NCBI RefSeq assembly: GCF_963169125.1
Contig: NC_084793.1
Span: forward strand, 215,600,652 to 215,664,651
Origin: Humulus lupulus
Taxonomy: Eukaryota > Streptophyta > Magnoliopsida > Rosales > Cannabaceae
Direction: 5' to 3'
DNA: 64,000 nucleotides
Below, piece by piece: positions 58,645 to 64,000 of the stretch (position 1 is its first letter; the number at the start of each line of letters is the position of its first letter). The position numbers and the translations under genes are program-made. The notes under the pieces were generated by a model. That model was not told the DNA's origin. It saw only the letters and a list, made by a program, of their open reading frames with translations, and searched no databases.

Positions 58645-61203
58645 TGTGACAACACCCTATTCTACTCTCTTGGTAAATCTGACACTCAGTTTATAATTAT
58701 TAGAAAAAATACCATTATTGAGAAAAGTCCAGTGGGACATTGTCAAAACATGCAATATGGGTCCAATATTTTAAAATAAAATAAAGTGTCTTTTATGCAG
58801 TTTTAAAAGCACACATAGAACAACTCATCTCAAAACATCATATCTCATACACTCAACATAAACTCATAGAAATTCTAGCTAACTTCCTTACCTCAAGTCT
58901 AAACAAAATAATTGGCGGTGTGCTTCACAACGAGCCTAGAATCACAACCAAACATTCTTCTCAATATCAAGTAAGACTACGCATACTAAACAAACATACC
59001 CCACGTGTGCATTGGCCAAGCAACAATCATACATTTAATTAAAAACGTATTTTGAACGTAAAACTACGTTTGCATGCAACATGCGTACGTGAGAAGGCTC
59101 TTAAAACGCGCTTAGAAGTTGGTCGATTTTAGTCCTTTTATTTCTTATTAAACTCATAAGATTAGTAAACAAACATATTTTACCAACTTGATTTATACTG
59201 CATTACTACATTAAAATGATAAAATTTTACTCAAAATTTTATTACAAAGAGTCATTTTATTTTAGTTGCAATTTCCCAATTATTAATTTCATTTATTATC
59301 CTAAATGAAATAAAATAAAAAATAGTAACACTTTTCTATTTCTATTTCTCATAAAATAATTCATTTTAACAAAACTAATTAATATTGAATAATTTGGCAC
59401 TCGCTTACTTTACCAACTTTACCATTAATTTGGCACTCACTCACCAATTAATATTAATGATTAATTTTAACAAAATTAATTAATATTGAATAATAATTTA
59501 TCTTGTAAAAATATTTATGTCTCAAAGTTACCAACATTACATACATATCATAATTTTAAATAAGTTATAAATTTTTATTTATACTCTCTTTTACTCATAT
59601 AAATTTACTTAGTCTCATAAAAATAATGTTACTTAATTAATTATTTTCAAAATAAAAATGCATTATTATAATTAAGATATTCCATAATTAAATTATAGAA
59701 AAAAACACATTTTTCATGTATAAATTCTAAGGCTTAAATTATTTGAACATATACTTTATATATTGTATTTAAAAGAAACTTTCTTTCAAGAAATTAAAAA
59801 TTCCGGCAAGCATTTTATTACACTAATTCTTAATAATTAGATTTGTAAGCAAAAAAAATATATAGTTTCTTTCACAAACTTTATAAAAAAAAATGCATGT
59901 ATTTAATTGAAGAAAAATCACCATTAAAATGAGAAAAATCATCTTTTGCTTACATTAGTTCAAAAATATGAATTTTGAGACATAACTTGTGCATTTTCAA
60001 AATCATTGGTAAATTACCATAACATAAAATAAAATAAAATAAAAAGCAAGCATACACTTATTCAACATGTATTTTTAATCATGTTTAAACCATTACCTAG
60101 CATGGTTCTACAATTTTATGCATTCCACGAGAACAATTATCATGCATTAAGAATCTAACTCATCTATACACAAGAACCAAATTAGCATTCTTAATAACAA
60201 CCACATTACCATCACCATTTCAAAGAAGCTTCATACCAAACTTTGAATCCTAAAATAATTTAGCATGCTTCTAAGATCACAAGTGATATCAAATTTGCAT
60301 TTTTTATTAACAAGATTTCAAGGCTTATTAAAACATCAATCACCCAATATACCTCTTTCAAAATAAGATCATAATTCTTAAAAGATTTCATGAAATCCTA
60401 ACATGTTTCTATTTTCAAAACATTAAACATACATAACATTAATACTTGTACTATACATAAGAACCCTAGAATAGGCTCAACTAAAATCACCTCATCAAAC
60501 ACCTAAACAAGATGATAGAAAATCAATTAAAACACCGCATGCGTTATCAAGACATGGAGAGAACATAAAATAATAAACCACTCATAAACATACATATAAA
60601 CCCTAACAAGTTCTAATACAATATTTTGCATAGGTGAGGCCCCAAAATCGAAACAAAACAAACACAAGGTTCTTCCTCACCTTGAGTACAGCCAATGCCA
60701 AACCTAATGTCCTTTCCCTTTTGTTTATCAATCTCCAACAGCATGATCATCAAATCATTAGACAAAACAAGAACAAAATCTTATTATCAAATATAAGGGA
60801 AAAATATATCCTTACCCAAATCTCTAATATAAACACTAGCCTACAAAAATATCCTTTCATAATTTCTCCCATTATTTCTTTTTTTTCCTAAATAAATAAA
60901 ATACTCATAAATAAAGAATAAATCAAATAATACATGGGAAACTAATGCATGTTCACCATGCATACATGCACACACACAAATGCTCAAGGCCATCTCTACT
61001 ATCCATGTAGCCTAAGGCACACAATCAAAACTCAAGAACTCACAATTTACAAATAATTAAATAAAACAATTAACAAACTTAATTTCACTTAATTTCTACC
61101 AAACAATTCAAATAATAAAATTAAAATTCTAACACTTAACAATTAACAATTAAATTAATATGAACAAACAATTAAAATAAAAAAAAAAATTTGGTGCGCT
61201 ACA
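58645..61203 (-). repeat. LTR of inverted family-B element H (3' LTR)
   Basis: Minus-strand TGTAGCGCACCAA starts at 61203. It ends near 58645 in a diverged gtgttgtcaca, aligned with the B tail through aatttgcacc-like words and the gggtccaatattt block. 2559 bp against 3833 bp in copy 2; the tttagctcaccc region is missing. Shared blocks include acgcatgttgcatgcaaacg (59085-59050, minus) and runs of AT-rich sequence. Non-coding. Confidence 0.75.
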
Positions 61204-62607
61204 ATATACCCTCCTTATAAGGAATTTCGTCCTGAAATTCTTTCTTACCAAATAATTCAGGGTATCTTTCTCTCATGTCTTCCTCTAGCTCCCATGTTGC
61301 TTATATTTCCGTACTATTCTTCCACGGGACCTTAACTGAAAAATCTTCTTGAACCTCAGTTCCTTGATTCCCTTTTTGATTACACACTCAGGTTGTTCAT
61401 CGTAACTCAGGTCCTGTTTTAGCTGCAACGGCTCATAACTCAAAACACGGGAGGGGTCTGGCACGTACTTATTCTACATTGAAATATGAAAGATGTTATG
61501 TGTTTCATCAAGAGATGGGGGCAATGCTAATCTATAAGCAGCTTGCCCAACTCTGTCCAGAATTTCAAATGGTCAACCTATATACCTTGGGCTGAACTTC
61601 CCTTTCTTACCAAAGCGCATAACTCCTTTCATTGGTGATACTCTTACAAACATAGACTCGCCTACCGAAAATTCAATGTCCCTTCTATTAAGGTCTACGT
61701 AGCTCTTGTGCCTACGCTGAGCGATAAGCATCCTTTGGCAAATTTTCTCAACTGCCTCACTGGCTTCCTTAACAGCCTCGGGGCCTAAAATCTGCTTCAC
61801 CCCAATTTTATTCCAGTGCAAGGGAGATCTACATTTGCGCCCATAAATCACCTCATAGGGATCCATCCCAATAATGGACTGATAACTATTGTTATAGGAG
61901 AACTCCACCAGGGTAAGTATCGACTCCAAGACTCCAAAAATTCCAAAGCACAACATCTCAACATATCCTCTAAAATAGTCCTCTTAAACTGCCCATCAGT
62001 CTGGGGGTGAAATGCGGTACTGAATTTCAATCTAGTACCCATCGCTTTCTGCAATCCTTTCCAAAAGTTTGATGTAAATACTAACCCTCTGTCAGAGATA
62101 ATCGAATTTGGTACTCCATGAAATCTCACAATCTCACTAACATACAACTCTACACACTAGTCTGGTGAATAAGTAGTCTTAACTGGCAAGAAATGAGCAT
62201 ACTTAGTGATTCTATCCACTATTATCTAGGCAGAGTCGTGTTGTTTTGTGGTCCTAGGTAACCTTACCACAAAATCCATTGCTATCTCTTCCCACTTCCA
62301 TTTTGGGATATGGAGTGGTTTTAGTAGCCCAACGGGCGTTTGGTGTTCTGCTTTCACTTGCTGACATATCATACACCTGGCGACAAACTCAGCAATATCT
62401 TTCTTCATTCTAGGCCACCAATACAATGCTTTAAGATATTGGTACGTCTTGGTCGACCATGGATGTAAGGAATAGGGTTTTGTATGTGCCTCTTTCATAA
62501 TATTTTCTTAATCTCATCATTATTAAGCATACAGATCCTATCATTGTATAGCAGCAACCCTCCTTTGGACATAGAAATGTCGTCGCTGCCACTTTCTTGT
62601 ACCATAG
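61204..62607 (-). pseudogene. Family-B element H: integrase and C-terminal region, inverted
   Basis: Minus-strand pol end, closely like 49800-51119. Order (minus): linker with YNDRICMLNNDE near 62550, HHCC finger (MKEAHTKPYS and CMICQQV) at 62498-62350, MDFVVRLPRTTKQHD near 62280, a TAG near 62229, SEIVRFHGVPNSIISDRG near 62120 (second Asp kept, unlike copy 2), SYNNSYQSIIGMDPYE near 61880, VMRFGKKGKFSPRYIG near 61610, then a decayed C-terminus to the polypurine-like aaggagggtatat at 61204-61216. A two-codon deletion and a frameshift near 61920 break it. An inverted LTR-A at 62608 cuts off the N-terminal part. Confidence 0.82.
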
Positions 62608-64000
62608 TGTAACGCCCTACTTCCTTAGAGCCGTTACTAAGTGAGTTTTAAATGTGCATTAACTCGCTATTCGAGGTTTTATATCAAACAGTGTAACTAA
62701 GCCATAAACAGAGGAAAAACTTTAGAAATAAATTCATTTCATTGAAAATCATAAAATTTTAACACTTGGGATCCCACAATACAATTTAGAAGCATTTACA
62801 ACATATAAACTAAACCCAGTCGACTAAACGACAAAATCTAGGTTTATTTACAAACATCTCCCAAATTCGACTGGCTGTGGCAGCCAGGCTGGCCAAACAT
62901 GTACACACCGCTTCATGCCTGCTACACTGATGGTTGGTTGGCTTTCTCCTTACCCTTACCTGCACCACAGAGCATCTGTGAGCCGAAGCCCAGCAAGAAA
63001 ACCCACAAGTAGAAAACATATGCAACACATATATCAAGCATATAAATAAGCCACCAATGGGCTAAACACATACGGCCTAGCCGTCCCAGGCGTTTACCAA
63101 GCCCTGGGTTCGCAGTCCACACCATGAGGATATCCCAGGTATCCTTTAAGGACTCGCCCTGGCAACTCGCACTCCACGTGCTCAACGCTGCTCCCGACCC
63201 CTTGCCGTACCCGGCCTCGCACTCAACGTGCCTAACGCCATTCCCGGCCCTTCGCCGTTCCCGGCCCCAGCTGTTCTCGACCTACACCATTCTCGACTCT
63301 TGTTGATCATTCACATAATAGCATACATAGCATAGCAAGCAAATACAAACTTCTAGAATACTCAGCTAAAGGGCTACGCCTCGCAGTTCTAATATATTGG
63401 GCTCGGCCCTGCATACCAATTCTATTTCAACACATTGGGCTCATCCCTGCACACAAGCTCTATGGGAACAAGGGTTTTCTTACCTGAGTTCCGAGCTTTC
63501 TGAGCATCGCTGCCCCGAGCACAGTCCTCTAATGTGAGCCTCGCTGAAACCCTAGTCACAACACATTAACAATGTCCATCTATCAAATTCTAATCAAATA
63601 AATAACTTCGAGCCATAACCCTAACCTTCGGGACCTTAAATTTTATCAATCCAAGTGATAAAATCCATCCCGAGCCTTACCCCTTGAGTTCCCAAGACTA
63701 AAATACCCTTAAAAACTCAAACTGGCACTAAGGGTCGCGGCCCCACCCCCAAGAGCCGCGGCTAGCCTCAAAACAGAGGCTAGCACACCCTTGCCACACA
63801 CACGGGCCGTGGCGCGCGCACCAAGCGCCGCGGCGCGCATGAACTCTCGGCCACCCTCAGTTGCGCGCCGTGGCGCGCCCATCCTAGGGCCGCGACCCTC
63901 ACCACCGAACCCAGATTTTCCACCATTTTTCCACACCTTTCCTCAAGCCAATTCACCCAAAACTCACCTATCTAAAGCAGATATTTAACACAAACTCCAG
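62608..64000 (-). repeat. LTR of family A, inverted, running off the window
   Basis: Minus-strand end ...AGTAGGGCGTTACA, with cactcacttagtaacggctc and the gcagagagcccgaagc-like motif region as in LTR-A. GC-rich degenerate repeats (63085-63300) correspond to 37137-37290. Its far part (63720-63900) has a GC-rich tract with ggccgcggc words not seen in the other copies. The left flank is catag (62603-62607). Divergent from the pair in element A. Confidence 0.75.

Noticed and set aside
63709..63988. GC-rich ORFs at the right end on both strands
   Set aside because: Low-complexity Ala/Arg/Gly translation of a GC-rich LTR tract; open on both strands, as expected by chance.

Overview
This window looks like nuclear DNA from a repeat-rich seed plant, most likely a eudicot with a large genome. 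Its content is plant LTR retrotransposons of both superfamilies (Ty3/gypsy and Copia), a plant L1-type LINE and a 5S-rRNA-bearing Cassandra-type LTR. I find no convincing host gene, no tRNA gene and no functional rRNA gene. The species cannot be fixed from what is visible. Family names such as LTR-A and LTR-B are mine. Boundaries were read by eye from terminal TG...CA bases, target-site duplications (TSDs), PBS and PPT motifs, and comparison between copies in the window.

Layout, left to right. 1-735: diverged LTR of family A. 740-4485: L1 LINE with overlapping ORF1/ORF2, broken and cut off inside the reverse transcriptase, fused by microhomology to a family-B LTR. That LTR (4486-6037 and 20476-22392) is split by a 14.4-kb Tat-lineage gypsy element (6038-20475). 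The Tat element has broken gag-pol with two RNase H domains, a 120-bp tandem repeat array, and a multi-exon antisense gene with its own TATA box; a solo Copia-type LTR sits in the antisense gene. 22393-23303: remnant interior and LTR tail of the first B element. 23304-24478 and 31455-32177: two halves of another Tat-type antisense gene, split by a 7-kb Copia element (24479-31454) with a perfect ACTAT duplication. 32178-34080: LTR and leader of a further gypsy family (F). From 34081: minus-strand LTR of family C.

34496-56298: a family-B gypsy element inserted in C. A family-A gypsy element (36144-48718) lies inside B's reverse transcriptase. Family A in turn contains a Cassandra LTR, an inverted Copia fragment and a 2.6-kb solo LTR. 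B's 3' LTR also holds a solo F LTR. 56299-58644: more of LTR C with a Copia-type solo LTR inside it. 58645-62607: minus-strand family-B element (LTR plus integrase). 62608-64000: minus-strand family-A LTR running off the end. The nest is at least six levels deep (D > F > C > B > A > solo LTR).

All coding regions are decayed by in-frame stops, many of them TAG or TGA, and by single-base frameshifts, so nothing here appears able to transpose by itself. The most notable items are the spliced antisense gene shared by two Tat elements, the satellite-like 120-bp array, the 5S-derived LTR placed between two PBS-like sites, a short motif shared by unrelated LTR families, and a Copia lineage whose leader is only 28 bp long and lacks the usual initiator-tRNA binding site.
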